From Trachythela sp. YZ-2020 (lineage: Eukaryota > Cnidaria > Anthozoa > Malacalcyonacea > Clavulariidae), in the NCBI GenBank assembly GCA_016169945.1, contig JADLSH010000155.1:1557501-1621500 (forward strand): DNA of 64,000 nucleotides, in the 5' to 3' direction. Below, in pieces: positions 34,321 to 45,784 of the stretch. A program made the translations under genes and the position numbers. The notes beneath the pieces are model-generated. The model was not told the DNA's origin and made no database searches. It saw only the letters and a list, made by a program, of their open reading frames with translations. Position 1 is the first letter of the stretch. Each line of letters opens with the position of its first letter.

Positions 34321-34931
34321 AAATTGATATTTTCGACTTGTATAAAACAATCTACAGTATACTCCATACAACTGGACTATGTAGCACATTTTATATCTGC
34401 ACAATTTTTATCTTAGTCGCGTGACTAGTTTACTACCCCTAGATTCGTCCCTGGTAAAGACCCTAGTCAAGGGCGTTAATCCTGAGGGAATGATGGGGGG
34501 GACGAAGGGCGTTAATCATTGGCGGATGAGGCGGGGGGCCACCTACCTTTTTCCACTTTTCCGTATGCGACATATTCTGATCATGAGAATTCTGTAACGT
34601 CTTCCCCAAAAATGCATGAAATGGTCTTTTCAGAGACATTACATTTCAACATTTTCCGGGAGAGCATGCTCCCATACCCCCTAGTGCGCTCGTGCTTTCA
34701 GCACTTTTGGCCGGCCCCTTAACCAAGCCCTTTCGTCGGGAAAAATGTACCAACACACCTAATGCTTAGACCCAAGTAACGCTTCCGTCGGGAAGTGTCT
34801 CTAAATGATGCGGAAATGCCCTGAAAACGTTAGGTGTGTTAAAAGCCTCTATAACTATTAGAAGGCTCCTTCACCCCCCCCCCCTTGTTTGGATGGATTT
34901 TCGCCCTTTAACCCTGGGGACTAAGCTATTG

Positions 34932-35040
34932 CTTAAATTCAGCAAGCCGGGTGAGTTATTGGACATTTTATCGTTAATTTCGACTGGACGAAGTACATCG
35001 CTCTCCTTTTTAGTGTTTTGGTATCGCATATGTTACAGCT
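34932..35040 (+). repeat. Dispersed repeat of unknown type, copy 2
   Basis: AAATTCAGCAAGCC-GGTGAGTTATTGG and the following ~90 bp match 37446-37520. In one frame both read FSKPDELLAILSL-like sequence, but no family was recognised. Confidence 0.6.
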
Positions 35041-35404
35041 GAGAATTTTCACGGGAAACTAGAATCGTACCGCTGTTGGCATACCCATTGAACAGGAGCT
35101 ATCGGCAGGTTTCTTAATCAAGATGAAATTGCAGTTTGTGAATCTCAATATATTACTAGTGAAACGAGACCCACTGGAAAATAATCAAAGACAGTCTCGC
35201 CGCCGCGTTGGTCAGTTTGCTATTTGATAGAGCATCATACCTCCTGTCCTTTGAATAGCACAGCAGAATGTAAACGCTTCATGGTATGTGATTCACTTAT
35301 TCTCGTTTGTCGTTTTTACCGACTTTTTCTCCTGACAAGCACGTTAAGTAGGTTATGTTTCGCCTTTCATTTAAGTATACGGCCCACATTATGAGATTAA
35401 ATAT

Positions 35405-35720
35405 CAAGATTTTTCTCGGCATCTCGTTCGATGGGATTAATAGTAGAAGGTGTTAGTAGATGGAATACTCGAACGGAAATTTATATACATTTTTTAGACC
35501 AAGCCAGGATATGGTGTATGGGTAACTATAAAGATTTTCCTCGGCATCTCGTTTGATGGGATTAATAGTAGAAGGTGTTAGTAGATGGAATATTCGAACG
35601 GAATTTACATCCATTTTTTAGACCTAGCCATACCTGGCTAGGTCCTGTCTAGGTCTAAAAAATGTATATGAATTCCGGTTCGAGTATTCCCTCTATTAAC
35701 AGCTTCTACTATTACGAGAC
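35405..35720. repeat. Two direct and one inverted copy of a ~100-bp repeat
   Basis: CTCGGCATCTCGTT-GATGGG and the next ~100 bp occur at about 35413-35510 and 35532-35632. The tail (AGACCTAGCC..) is then mirrored at 35640-35720. Non-coding. Confidence 0.8.
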
Positions 35721-35822
35721 TAAGCATCGTGTATGTTCTCGAATAATGCAATATTTTGATCGCTTCGTTTTTCATATCCCGTTCAATTTGTGGGACAGTG
35801 TATTAAAGTTACACAACCTCTG

Positions 35823-36041
35823 ATGATAGAAGCGACCGATGGTATACAATACTGTGACGTGAGGCTCGTATGGATAGAGGTAGATGAATGTTTAAGTTCA
35901 ATAATTCATTGTGACAATCTTTTAAAAGATTGTTCAAAAGCGCTTGGTTTAAAATCCAGATTCTGTAGATGTATACCTACAGATTCGTCACTATCATTCG
36001 TGAAAATCAGTAGTCGGGGCGCTCATTTTGTCGAAGTTTGA
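35823..36041 (+). CDS. Unrecognised 72-codon frame
   Basis: ATG 35823 to a stop at 36041, with a Cys-rich middle (CSKALGLKSRFCRC). No family, splice structure or neighbour supports a function. It may be chance. Confidence 0.15.
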   Translation: MIEATDGIQYCDVRLVWIEVDECLSSIIHCDNLLKDCSKALGLKSRFCRCIPTDSSLSFVKISSRGAHFVEV

Positions 36042-36093
36042 TTTATTGCTGGCCTATTTGGGGATCGGTACTTAATCAAGAGTCTTTTAATCA

Positions 36094-36354
36094 GCTTAAA
36101 AAATTCATAATAAGGCTGCCAGATTGATTTTAAATTATAAGGTTGATGAAATATCACGGAAAGAGTCGCACCCAGAAATTGGCTGGCTAACATTAAGACA
36201 AAGGATCTACATTAGAACATTAACGCTGCCGTTATACATATGGTTGTGTACACTCACGAACCAGCTACCATCTATGATTATCCCCAACCATACGAGATTT
36301 TACCTAAACATAACACTATGTTCTCTTCCAGATGTAAGAGTGATGAACTCCTAA
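36094..36354 (+). pseudogene. LINE ORF2 C-terminal fragment
   Basis: The frame encodes NKAARLILNYKVDEISRKE and IGWLTLRQRIYIRTLTLPLY, typical of the region after the RT in L2/CR1-like elements (the xKAAR-I box and the GW-xLxxRR-like box). No catalytic part is present. Confidence 0.65.
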
Positions 36355-36969
36355 TTAAGAAACCCGTCCTATAGAAAAAAATTTTTTATCTCGTGCATTT
36401 AGGAGAAGAGCAATTACATATTGGAATGACCTTGACATTTAGGTCAGAAGGTTTTCTTCTAGATACTTGTTTAAGTCTGCTCTACCCAAACAAATTGATT
36501 GGTTCATTTAATGTAGATCCATGATATCTCTTTTTTCAAGAATTTTTTAATTAGGTACTTAATTTATTGGTTTTAGTAATGAACACTTTTTAGACGTATA
36601 GACATAGACACATTGTAGTATTAAGATATTTAATATATAGTATAATAGCTTACTTTTAGCTAACTGAGGATCTTTCCACTTACAATTACAATTGAAACGC
36701 CGCTGCGTGACTGCGTTGAAAGTTACTGATACTGAAACGTTGTCCTGTGAGTGCATTGAAATTCAGCACAGCGCGGTAGATCTGTGCTCATTGGAGCTAG
36801 ACGGAGCATAAGGTAAGATTATGTTTACGTTATTCCCATGGAATCTGCTTATTGGAATTCAGAAAGTGCCTTGAGTATTGGATAGCTAGCATCTTCAGTA
36901 TTGGATATTTTGAGTGTTAGATAATGTTTGTGTGTTGGAAATCATAATTTTAAAAATTTTGTTGAACAT

Positions 36970-37215
36970 TCGAACAAGTACAAGTATGCCCATAAGTTCT
37001 CTTTTTTCCCCCAGAACAATTAGAGAATGGAATAAGCTCTCTTTGGATTTAGTTAATCCTAGTTCACTATCTAATTTTTTAAGACTAAACTCAGACAATA
37101 TTTACACCATTAAATTCAAATTTTTTATTAATTGTAAATAGGATTTAAACTTTTTAACTCTTAATTTAATATATATAGTTATTTGCCGACTTAATAAATG
37201 TAGATGTAGATGTAG
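36970..37215 (+). pseudogene. LINE 3' terminus with TAGATG tail
   Basis: The frame ends ISSLFSPRTIREWNKLSLDL, the usual last box (FFPRTIxxWNxLP) of CR1/L2-like ORF2, with a stop near 37141. A GTAGAT microsatellite (about 37196-37215) follows about 55 bp later, as expected for the 3' tail of such elements. Confidence 0.75.
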
Positions 37216-37384
37216 AGTGTTGGATAATATTTGGACTGTTGAATAAGGTTTTGAGTATTGGAGAGTTGTAGCATGTTAAATTGTCTATTCCTGTAAATAG
37301 AGTGATGCGTACTCTTAAGCGAGGCGGAAGAAAAACTCCCTGCCGCAATCTTGGACCCAGATCGCTGCGAACATATTACTATTC

Positions 37385-37520
37385 TCCGTGGGATGGTTCC
37401 AAACAATCCCGGAAGAAAGGGAATTGAAAATATTTAAATTAGTTTATGTATGCTTAAATTCAGCAAGCCAGATGAGTTATTGGCCATTTTATCGCTTCGA
37501 CTGGAAGAGAAATCGCTCTC
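37385..37520 (+). repeat. Dispersed repeat of unknown type, copy 3 (most complete)
   Basis: It combines the segments seen separately at 33548-33625 and 34932-35040, so the three are fragments of one family. A 99-codon frame overlaps it, but no domain was recognised. Confidence 0.6.
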
Positions 37521-38081
37521 GCTTTTTAGGGTTTGCCCCTCCAATTCCCTTCAGCTGCAACACACACCAGTTCCTAGTCGCTGCCCCAATCCTAATTCCC
37601 TTTCGCCCAGGGCATCGTTTGGAGCCAGACCGCGACGAATATATTACTATTTTGTGCAATATGCCAGGCAAAATTCGTCAAGATTGAATATCAAATTAAA
37701 CGTTTATAGCATATCAAATGAAAACTAACGTCACAACTAGTAATTGTTTGTCTTCCGCCACCTTGAGTGGCAAATTCCACTGGCCGAATTCAAACTAATT
37801 AAAATGAAATTCAACATGGCTGACATTAAACGTACGCCAACTTTCATTAATAACTCGAGTTCTAAACATGCTAAAACAACAAACTACACTAAAATACTTC
37901 TCGATGTTCAAGGATTCTAGCGAGATGTAGCTAGCTTGCTCTATAATGCTCCGTATTTCGCATGATAAGCGAAAACGGCGCTTCGGTAAATCCACGATGG
38001 TTGAATATTTAGTATGACGTAATATTCTTGCGTGACTGCACGAGCCGAGTAGAGCATTGAAAGCACAGATTGAAACAATTA

Positions 38082-38170
38082 CAGTAGAACCTCCCGTAAG
38101 CGGACACTCTCGGGACCAAGGCCTGGTATCCGGTTACGGGAGATATCTGCTTACTAGGTCATCATATATT
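38082..38170. mobile_element. pogo/Tigger-like terminal sequence
   Basis: CAGTAGAACCTCCCGTAAGC and GGACACTCTCGGGACC resemble the terminal repeats of pogo-type elements. A matching inverted end was not clearly found (GCGGACACTTTA at 38257 is a weak candidate). Confidence 0.4.
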
Positions 38171-39076
38171 TTATTAATCACTTAACCATTGTACTCATCA
38201 ACTCGCACATGTACAAAGAAACTAGAAATTGTAAGGTGAACATCGAACTTGACAAAGCGGACACTTTAGTATAGTCAAACTATCCAAAAAGTCGACCAGC
38301 ACACAACCTCGAGCATGTGATAAAACACTTAAAACACAAGTAAAAACATAACGAAAGAAGCGGCAATATATGTAAACGAGAATATTGAAAACCCTTGAAG
38401 CTATTATCGCAGAAGAAAAGGACACACTGAGTTCACTTGCTCATTAAAGCAATGTGTTCTCCAACGACGAAATCGTCCAGTTCGAACAGTTACCCCTGGG
38501 ATGGTATAAAAAGTATAGTTTTTATTCCTAATATAAGAGAGTGCTTTTTGATGCTTGACAATCAGTTAGTAACTCCGGTAAATCCCGAGTTAGTCAATAC
38601 ATACTTCAAGACGTAAATGTTTGCCAAGTGATGTACTCGAAACCTTTTCAATTAATTTCTCCACTTCAATTATATGTTGCTCAACGCTACGCAACCTCAC
38701 TTGTCTACGCTGATCCTGATTACTTAATGAGGTCATCGTTGCTCATCCGTGCTGCCACTAGAAAGCGGGCTCGAACGACCTGTGTAATACTACCTACAAA
38801 ATACTTTCTATATTGTTAATATATTTGCAACTTATATTCTTTCTTTATATACGTCATCATCTATACTAAATGATACGTCATCATCTATACATATCCGAAT
38901 AATTTAAATGTCCTGACCCGTGTAACGGTATAGATTATACTTATAGTTATCACAGTTAGCTTTACATCTGTCATAAATCTTTTAATACTTCATTTTGCTT
39001 TGTAAATTTGTTGATAAATTAACAAGTCGCATTGAAAATTAAATGTATTACAACTGAGTGCTCTCTTAAGCCCTCG

Positions 39077-39186
39077 CAGTGGTGTAGCCAGCCCGCCGAT
39101 TTGGCCGAAATTAATTGTTTTCACCGTCAATGAACACGAACACCTTTGCATAGCGGGACTAAATCGGTGGGCTGACTACGCTACTG
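39077..39186. mobile_element. 110-bp hAT-like MITE with perfect 8-bp target duplication
   Basis: The ends CAGTGGTGTAGCCAGCCC and the inverted CAGTAGCGTAGTCAGCCC are flanked by AGCCCTCG on both sides (39069-39076, 39187-39194). An 8-bp duplication and CAGTG ends fit hAT elements. Confidence 0.85.
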
Positions 39187-39334
39187 AGCCCTCGTGCCCT
39201 TCGATTAGGAAAAATAATACCACATAATTCTTTGTATCCATTGGCGAAAGTCTCTGAGAAGAACAAGACGTACAGCTGCTGAAACTTTTCCATGAAAGTG
39301 TTGCAAACTTCTGTCTTCCCAACACGTTTTTGTC

Positions 39335-40273
39335 TCAATTACAACAGATGCTTTTCACAACTTTAAAAGCTTCATTTCTTAATACAGGTCTAGTCCAGAA
39401 GTAGATGACGGAGTTAAGGATTGTGTTTACTCCAAGAGCTGCAACATACCAAGAAATCACGACTCGATATATTATTAAGTCCTTTTCGAGATAATAAATG
39501 TTTAGAACCTCGCCAGGGATACAACAAAAATAGAATGTAACCACAACCAGTGCACAAGACTTGACTAGCTTCAATTCCTTCAAGGAATATTGTTTTCCAA
39601 TACGACTTGATGATTCTGTTTGGATCTCATCAATTGAGTTGTTCGGCCGCAGTATTTTCCTTGTTGAATAGAGGATCCTTGCGTAACAAAACGTATGAAG
39701 TAGCATAGGGACAATTGCATAGACAGCGCAAAATATGTAATAGAATATTGATGAAGCTACAGCTAATGGCACGATGGTGAATGTTACCAATAACACACAG
39801 TAAATGTATCTCAAAAACGTTCTCTTTGTAAGATAGTTTCGGTGTGCAATTGGATGCAAAACACCCATGTATCTCTCAAAAGTTAAAGCGCATAAAGCTG
39901 CCAAAGACAATCCCCACGGTATAAATGCTATGGTAGAAAATACAAAACTTAGCACACAGTCAGGCGAACCCAAAACTTCGCTTAGGTGAAGAAATGTAAA
40001 CAATGGGAGGGTAAGCAAACCGACAAACAAGTCAGCCGCTGACTGGATTAGTACGGGAAAGTGACATACCTTCACTCTCAGTTGATGATTTTTCAATAGT
40101 GTAAGGACAGTAATACCGTTCAAAAATATCACAGGAATCGTTAGGATACAATTCGCCACGGATGTGATAACCTGGTTGAGGACATATTTACTTGAAGGAA
40201 ATTCCACAATAATGTGATATGTTCTGCCTGCTATGGAACACTCTTTAATGTAGTTGGCTATTGTGTTGTTCAT
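39335..40273 (-). CDS. Rhodopsin-class (class A) G-protein-coupled receptor
   Basis: Single exon, 312 residues from ATG 40273. Seven hydrophobic segments are visible: about 30-60, 70-97, 107-132, 155-175, 181-204, 235-262 and 270-295. Family landmarks: N52 in TM1, D81 in TM2, C106 at the top of TM3 and E133-R134-Y135 in place of DRY. P189 lies in TM5. TM6 has CCIP instead of CWxP, and TM7 has N287-S-V-I-Y instead of NPxxY. The second extracellular loop is almost absent. N2 is a possible glycosylation site (NNT). It acts at the plasma membrane; ligand unknown. The replaced Trp and Pro are unusual but occur in divergent cnidarian orphan receptors. The frame is intact and flanked by repeats. Confidence 0.88.
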   Translation of the reverse strand: MNNTIANYIKECSIAGRTYHIIVEFPSSKYVLNQVITSVANCILTIPVIFLNGITVLTLLKNHQLRVKVCHFPVLIQSAADLFVGLLTLPLFTFLHLSEVLGSPDCVLSFVFSTIAFIPWGLSLAALCALTFERYMGVLHPIAHRNYLTKRTFLRYIYCVLLVTFTIVPLAVASSIFYYIFCAVYAIVPMLLHTFCYARILYSTRKILRPNNSIDEIQTESSSRIGKQYSLKELKLVKSCALVVVTFYFCCIPGEVLNIYYLEKDLIIYRVVISWYVAALGVNTILNSVIYFWTRPVLRNEAFKVVKSICCN

Positions 40274-40670
40274 TTCTATCTTTTTCCTCTTTGATTTGAA
40301 GTTGTGTCGGCTTCAAAATATTACGAGCTAGAGGGAAAAAAATTCCAACATTTCATTCGCTGGCAATATAATGACAGGTGATTAAAATAATGATATACGC
40401 TTGCTTGACAGTGCAGGCGCAATAATAACGTAAGCAAATATTGTTTTAAACACGATGAAAATTAACAGGATGATAACGTTTTGCTATAATGAAAAATGTT
40501 GTTTATAACCTTTTCTTTTTGAACCATTTAAAAGACTTTAATTAATTAAATGATATTCATTTTTGTGATAAATGATATTCATTTATTTTGTGTTAAGCAG
40601 ACGAAGAGAGGATCTCCATGGATGTCACCTACTGAATATTCGTAAGATCATGAAAATTCGACGAGTCTTA

Positions 40671-40790
40671 GGCCTGTTCCAAACGTCGCGCTTCTCATGT
40701 GCCGAACAATACATAATCAGCTGAAATGCCTCATTATCTATTGTTTGTAATGCTTTCGGCACGGCAGTAGCGCGACGTTTGAACGACGCC
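40671..40790. mobile_element. 120-bp TTA-flanked MITE related to the 3.5-kb transposon
   Basis: GGCCTGTTCCAAACGTCGCG at the left and its inverted counterpart at the right (GGCGTCGTTCAAACGTCGCG) lie between TTA at 40668-40670 and 40791-40793. The terminus matches that of the element at 3760-7264, so the full element could have mobilised it. Confidence 0.75.
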
Positions 40791-40809
40791 TTAATATGAG
40801 CACAAATTT

Positions 40810-41127
40810 CTAACTGAGCAACCACTTGGGTTGGGATTCCCTCCAGCAGCTCAGATTACTGCATCAACCAGCGTGTTCTACAAGATCCATCAAGGCCTTG
40901 CTGGAATCAACCTTCCTGACGAAATGTCTCCTTCAAATAGAGCACCCAGACTTCCTAATACCTTTCCTTTCCAGCAAATTCAAAGCAATACCAATGGATA
41001 TAAATATTCATTTTATCCAAGAACAATCATCACATCGAATACATCCCATTTAATCGCTACTCTCAACCAAAATATTCCAAGTTTCATGACAATTCCTATG
41101 CTTTCAATCAAGCCACTCACACTCTAA
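40810..41127 (+). pseudogene. LINE ORF2 C-terminal fragment
   Basis: The frame encodes VFYKIHQGLAGINLPDE and FQQIQSNTNGYKYSFYPRTI, the last conserved stretch of a CR1/jockey-type ORF2 (YKI.GL, then YKxSFFPRTI). It begins without RT and ends at a stop at 41125-41127. A GTT/GTC-rich trinucleotide stretch follows (about 41158-41222). Confidence 0.65.
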
Positions 41128-41222
41128 CTTGCTTATTAATTTTATTTACTTTTTATCTTGTCGTTGTCGGTTTCGTTTGTCGTCGTCGTTGTTTTCGTTG
41201 TTGTCGTTCTTGTTGATGATAT

Positions 41223-43320
41223 GATATTTTCATGCATTTAGAAGTAATTTTGCTTGAGACTTTTTGCCAGTATAATATTCTACTGATTGTTAGAGCAGCA
41301 TCGAAGTTCTTATACACACAATCTTTCGTATTTTTGCAACTATTTCATGCCCACACTTATCAATTATACCATTATAAGCAAATATTTAACAATTATGCTC
41401 AAATACATTAACAAGCACGAATTGAAGAATTATCAAGACCAAATATTGGGTTTAGCACAGTTATCGGCATTGATAATTCTCCGCCATGCACATCAAGCAA
41501 AAACTGATTTTAACAATTATGTTACTTTTACAGTTGATTTCAGCAAACCTTGAACGCTTGAGTTCTGAACTATATTTCGAAATTGACAAGTGGGCGGGGA
41601 AATTGCTAATTACGTTCCGAAGTTCGTAACGAATTTGCTAATTTCGATTTGAATTTCGCAAATTCGTTTGCAACTTGCAAACATCACAAAATGGATTTAC
41701 CTGTAAAACAACCAGGCCAAGCGGTGTCAATACAAAGAAGAAAAGTAATAATAACTCTGGGGAATGAAGGACTGACAATGTCTGCGATTGCAAAACGATT
41801 TTGCTTATAGAAAGCCACAATTTCCAGTTGTAAATCGATTCATGAATGAAAATCGCTTGTCGCCAAACACGGGTGGAAACAACGTTCGAACTGCGAGAAC
41901 GGAAACAAATATAACTTAATTGCTGCCGAGCGTCAGCGAGGCAGCACACTATTCTTGATAGTGTGATAAACTCTGGTTTCTCCATAGTTCACTCGGCACA
42001 CTCTTTTGCGCGGACCTATATATTGTCGAGATCTGGATCTTGCGTCTGTCCATATTTAAGATGTCGTAATTCCGGGGCCAAAATTGAGCTCAAAGTGAAT
42101 TTGTAAAATGAGGGGTGAGGCCGAGAAAAATATTGCAGTGCGCGCGAATCTTTTGTTCCATGTGCTCATTGCTCCGCAAGTTCTCAACTCTCGAGATTTT
42201 ACCAACTTTTATGGCATTTTTAACACAATATTTTGAACACGAGGTCGGGACTATTTTTCACACATTTCAGAGGATTTGAGCACAGGACCAAATCTTATGT
42301 AGAAACAGTAGAATTGAAACACTGTGGCCTGTGCCATCGCGAGGATTGTGTTTAAGTTAAGAAGATGCAAGTTGTTCTCGTGCGCTTTTAATAATTGTAG
42401 GGTTTTTTTTAAATCTTTCTAGTTTGCCATTAATAAATAACTTAATTACACGACTGAAAGGCGATCACATACGTGGAAAAGATGGCAGGGATACCGCAAC
42501 AGCGGGTAGATTTGAACTAAATATAGGATTTGAACTTGTGCTCGGAGCAGTCGTCTTGATAGCTCGACATGTAGAGTGTCAGCCCGGTGCGTGATTTAAC
42601 TTTTACAGCTTTAGTTTGCACAAATTTAAGCCAAGTGCTATAGGAAACTAGCAACAGAGCAAAATTATATCCATGTTTTTTATAATCTTATCTATGATAC
42701 CACATCAAGTGTATTTTAATTAAATTGTAAAGGAGGACTGACTTGTAAAAGCCCACTAGGGTTTATTTGGTCCTCCCAGTATCAATCAATATGATGGAAA
42801 TGTATTATAAGAAGTTGAATAAAGTATACTGAAACTTTAAAAAAACAACAAAAAAACCCACAAAAAAAACAACAAAATAGTACTGCGTGTATATCAGGTT
42901 GCATGTAAAGGTCAAAGTGGTCGACCTTTGAGGAATAAATCTGGATATGTTCACTAATAAATAGTAAAGACTGGATATTTGAAATCATTCTGATTATAGA
43001 ATCTTGAAATTTGGCACAAATTTATAAACCTTGGCGCAAAATTTGGCGCAAAAGATTTAAACTCAGCATTGAAATCGATGCGTAAGAAGCAATCAGCGGT
43101 GGTTGCATTATTAATATAATGCTGTGCATTATCGTTGGAGCAGTTCTGTCTAAAATCACTTTATACTTGAAGTTAATACGCAATCATTAAACTCAAGCCA
43201 AGACGTCAAACAGCTGAGGTACAATCGCTATCATATCAGCGATAGACGCTGGTCATCGTTTATTTTATTCCTTTAATTTAAGCCCTGTAGTTGTCTCTCT
43301 ACAATTACACAGAGTACTAT
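41223..43320. other. No recognisable gene
   Basis: AT-rich sequence with short frames that show no motif. A stretch at 42483-42510 (GATGGCAGGGATACCGCAAC) resembles one in the 3' untranslated region of the LINE at about 20592, so a small LINE remnant may be present. Confidence 0.4.
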
Positions 43321-43325
43321 TTAAC

Positions 43326-43424
43326 AATTAGTCGCCGAAGGCGAGGTGATTACAATCCTATAGTCACTGAGTCGAAGGCGAAGTGACTATAGGCTTGTAA
43401 TCACCGAGCCTGAGGCGACTAATT
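43326..43424. repeat. ~100-bp near-perfect palindrome
   Basis: AATTAGTCGCC..GGTGATTACAA..CCTATAGTCAC is mirrored after a GAGTCGAAGGCG loop. It could form a long hairpin and looks like a small foldback element. Confidence 0.85.
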
Positions 43425-43689
43425 GTTTTAGTAGAAATTTCAAAGAGAAAAACAAACACAAAAAGCTATGAGGTCAATTGAAAAGGCTATAGGACAAAAT
43501 TCAGCGCTTTTCGCAGCGGTCGGTTATTAAAAAAATACGCAAAAATGGAAAGAAAACCGAAGAAAAATATTCAGACGATTACTCTATACCCAAATCATAT
43601 GCAGCTCAAAAATACTTGTAGACCTTTGGCGAGAACTTTGTAAACAGTAATAGACTTATTGTTTACAAAGTTGTCGTCTGCCTATGATT

Positions 43690-43800
43690 TCATAGGGGGG
43701 ACCATTTCCGCGGAAGGGGGTCCATATCCGCTAGTGGATTTGGTCCCCCCGGACCATATCCGCTAGCAGATATGGTCCGGGGGGACCAAATCCGCTGTGA
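43690..43800. repeat. GC-rich palindrome with 19-bp perfect arms
   Basis: GGTCCCCCCGGACCATATC and its exact inverse lie either side of an 8-bp loop (about 43742-43787), within a patch of GGTCC-/CCGCTAG-rich repeats. Confidence 0.85.
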
Positions 43801-44420
43801 CACCGGCAAAAGACGAGTGTCAAAAACATATCGAAGCGAAACAAAAACAAAAAATTTCGTGCGAAGATTACTTTGGAAGGGCTCAAATACCAAGTGGAAT
43901 GGTTTTAAAAATATATCACAGCTATGGTTTTTGCTGAATATAACGATATAAATGCCGGATAAAACGAATAATTTTCAAAATAAACACTTGAGTGGTTGAG
44001 CCATACGGAAAAAGTTTTATACATGATTGTTCATTTCAACAGCGAGAAAACGCTTTTCTCATGGAAGAAAAATAGAACATAAAAAGCACTTTTCAACATA
44101 AAAAGCACGCAAATGACACGGAACTTTCGAAATATATTTGGACATTGAAAGAAAACAATAAGGATTTCAGTATTAATTGGCAAATTTAAAACATTCTATT
44201 TCGTACACAGGAGGATCAAAATGATGCAATTTATGTTTAGAAGAAAAAAAATGTATTTTGAAAGAAAAAAACAAAAATTGTTTACTGAACAAAAGAGCTG
44301 AAATAATTTCATGGTGTCGTCATCGTAACAAATTTCAATTCGCGTAAACAACGCAAACAAAGGCATGCATGCACACATTATCTCCACATACACCCCCACG
44401 TCCCGGCAGGAAGCATATAT

Positions 44421-44640
44421 TGATTGATTGATTGATTGGTTTATTAAAAATTTACATAGCAGCTAAAAGCTGAATTGCGTAATTAAAAAGTTATTTACAA
44501 AAATATTATATTACTATCAATATTATACTAAATTAAAAACTACCATCTAACAGTATCTTTAAAGTTTTCCTGCGTTCTTCCTAGTGCAACTCTGTATGCA
44601 ACCTAATGCAACTCTAAAGCGGTCATTTCTTTCGATACTT
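44421..44640 (-). mobile_element. LINE 3' end with TCAA tail (minus strand)
   Basis: In plus orientation a TTGA/GATT microsatellite (44421-44440) is followed by TTTATTAAAAATTTAC. The same arrangement starts at 63947. It probably marks the 3' tail of a minus-strand LINE; no clear coding sequence is left. Confidence 0.4.
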
Positions 44641-44643
44641 GTA

Positions 44644-44686
44644 ACTGCCTGATGATTCTTTTACAGATGAAACATCCTGTTGCAGA
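44644..44686 (+). ncRNA. Hammerhead ribozyme (Penelope-type)
   Basis: CTGATGA (44649-44655) and GAAAC (44669-44673). Stem II is TCT/AGA with a TTTAC loop and a U.U mismatch beside the core. Stem III is ACA/UGU with a TCC loop. Cleavage is expected after GTT (44681). Stem I is CTGC (44645-44648) with GCAG (44682-44685). Same design as 59778-59822. Confidence 0.6.
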
Positions 44687-44770
44687 CAAGTTTTGAGGTA
44701 AGCGAAAATCGAAAATATATATATATCTATATATATACGTGTAGGTTTTAATGTATTGATATAGTCAAAT

Positions 44771-44814
44771 CTGCAGACATGAATATTTCGCTGTTCAACG
44801 GCTCGTCAGTGCAG
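44771..44814 (-). ncRNA. Degenerate retrozyme-type hammerhead ribozyme
   Basis: Homologous to the six in the 57-58 kb array, but with a C.A mismatch in stem II and a wobble pair in stem III. The repeat unit is cut after about 90 bp by the MITE at 44874. Confidence 0.55.
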
Positions 44815-44873
44815 CTTGTAACGCAGTCTAGATGTGAGTGACTTCGTATTTATACACCATACTCATATATATA

Positions 44874-45487
44874 CAGCTATTTCAATTAAGGTTGTCCCCG
44901 AGCAAAGCGGAAAAGTCGAATACGAGGGCGAAAGGCTTGCTGGGAATCGCTAAATTATTAATGGTTCAAGAATTTGACAAACCTCAGTGGTTTCCTAAGA
45001 AATTAGCAATAATATTTCAAAGTAGAAACGTATTAAATATTTTGTTGGCTGTTCTTTGTGGGTAATTCCTTTGAGACGTTTTTATGCATCAGTGGCTCAG
45101 AGCTGTGAATGAATCAAGGTGGAATTTATGTCTGACATACAATTTTGTGATGCCGGAACAAGTTCAAGGCATTTTCCACTACGTTATAACGACAGGAGTC
45201 ACGAATAATCATAAGTTTTGCAGCACGTTTAATTGCAAATTGGTATACAGGGTGTATAAAATTCTTCTTAACCATAAGATTTTATACCCTTGGGAATTTA
45301 AAATGCCTTCTAATCGTATGAGTAGCATAAAGTCTTGTACTTAAGAACAATATGTTGATTTCTTAGGAATCCACTGAGGTTTGTCAAATTCTTGGTCCAT
45401 TAATATTTTGGCGATTCCCAGCAAGCCTTTCGCGCTCGTATTCGACTTTTCCGCTTTGCTCGGGGACAACCTTAATTGAAATAGCTG
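44874..45487. mobile_element. 614-bp MITE with ~130-bp terminal inverted repeats, TA-flanked
   Basis: CAGCTATTTCAATTAAGGTT at the left is mirrored at the right, and similarity continues for about 130 bp (44874-45003, 45361-45487). TA lies on both sides. Two apparent frames inside are not conserved between arms. The element inserted into the truncated retrozyme unit. Confidence 0.85.
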
Positions 45488-45784
45488 TATAATAAACCAT
45501 TGTCTGCAGTAAGCTATGTATCAATGTATGGATATAATAAGCCATAGTTTGACGTGTTCTCTCGGAAAGCGTTCATGTTTAGCCATATTTTCTATCACTT
45601 TTATAAATGTATTGATATAAAATCATATAATAAACTATAATTGGGCCTACTTGCCAAATATAGTTGGACCTAGTCGAGTAGTCGTACTCGTAGTCAAATC
45701 TAAAGCTCTCTATTATATATCGGATGTAGTAGCATGCAGTATTTGAAACTGCCTTTATACATGAAAAACATTAAACCAATTCCT

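Noticed and set aside
44838..45344. Two frames of 75 and 86 codons
   Set aside because: They lie in the terminal repeats and centre of a MITE and are not conserved between arms.
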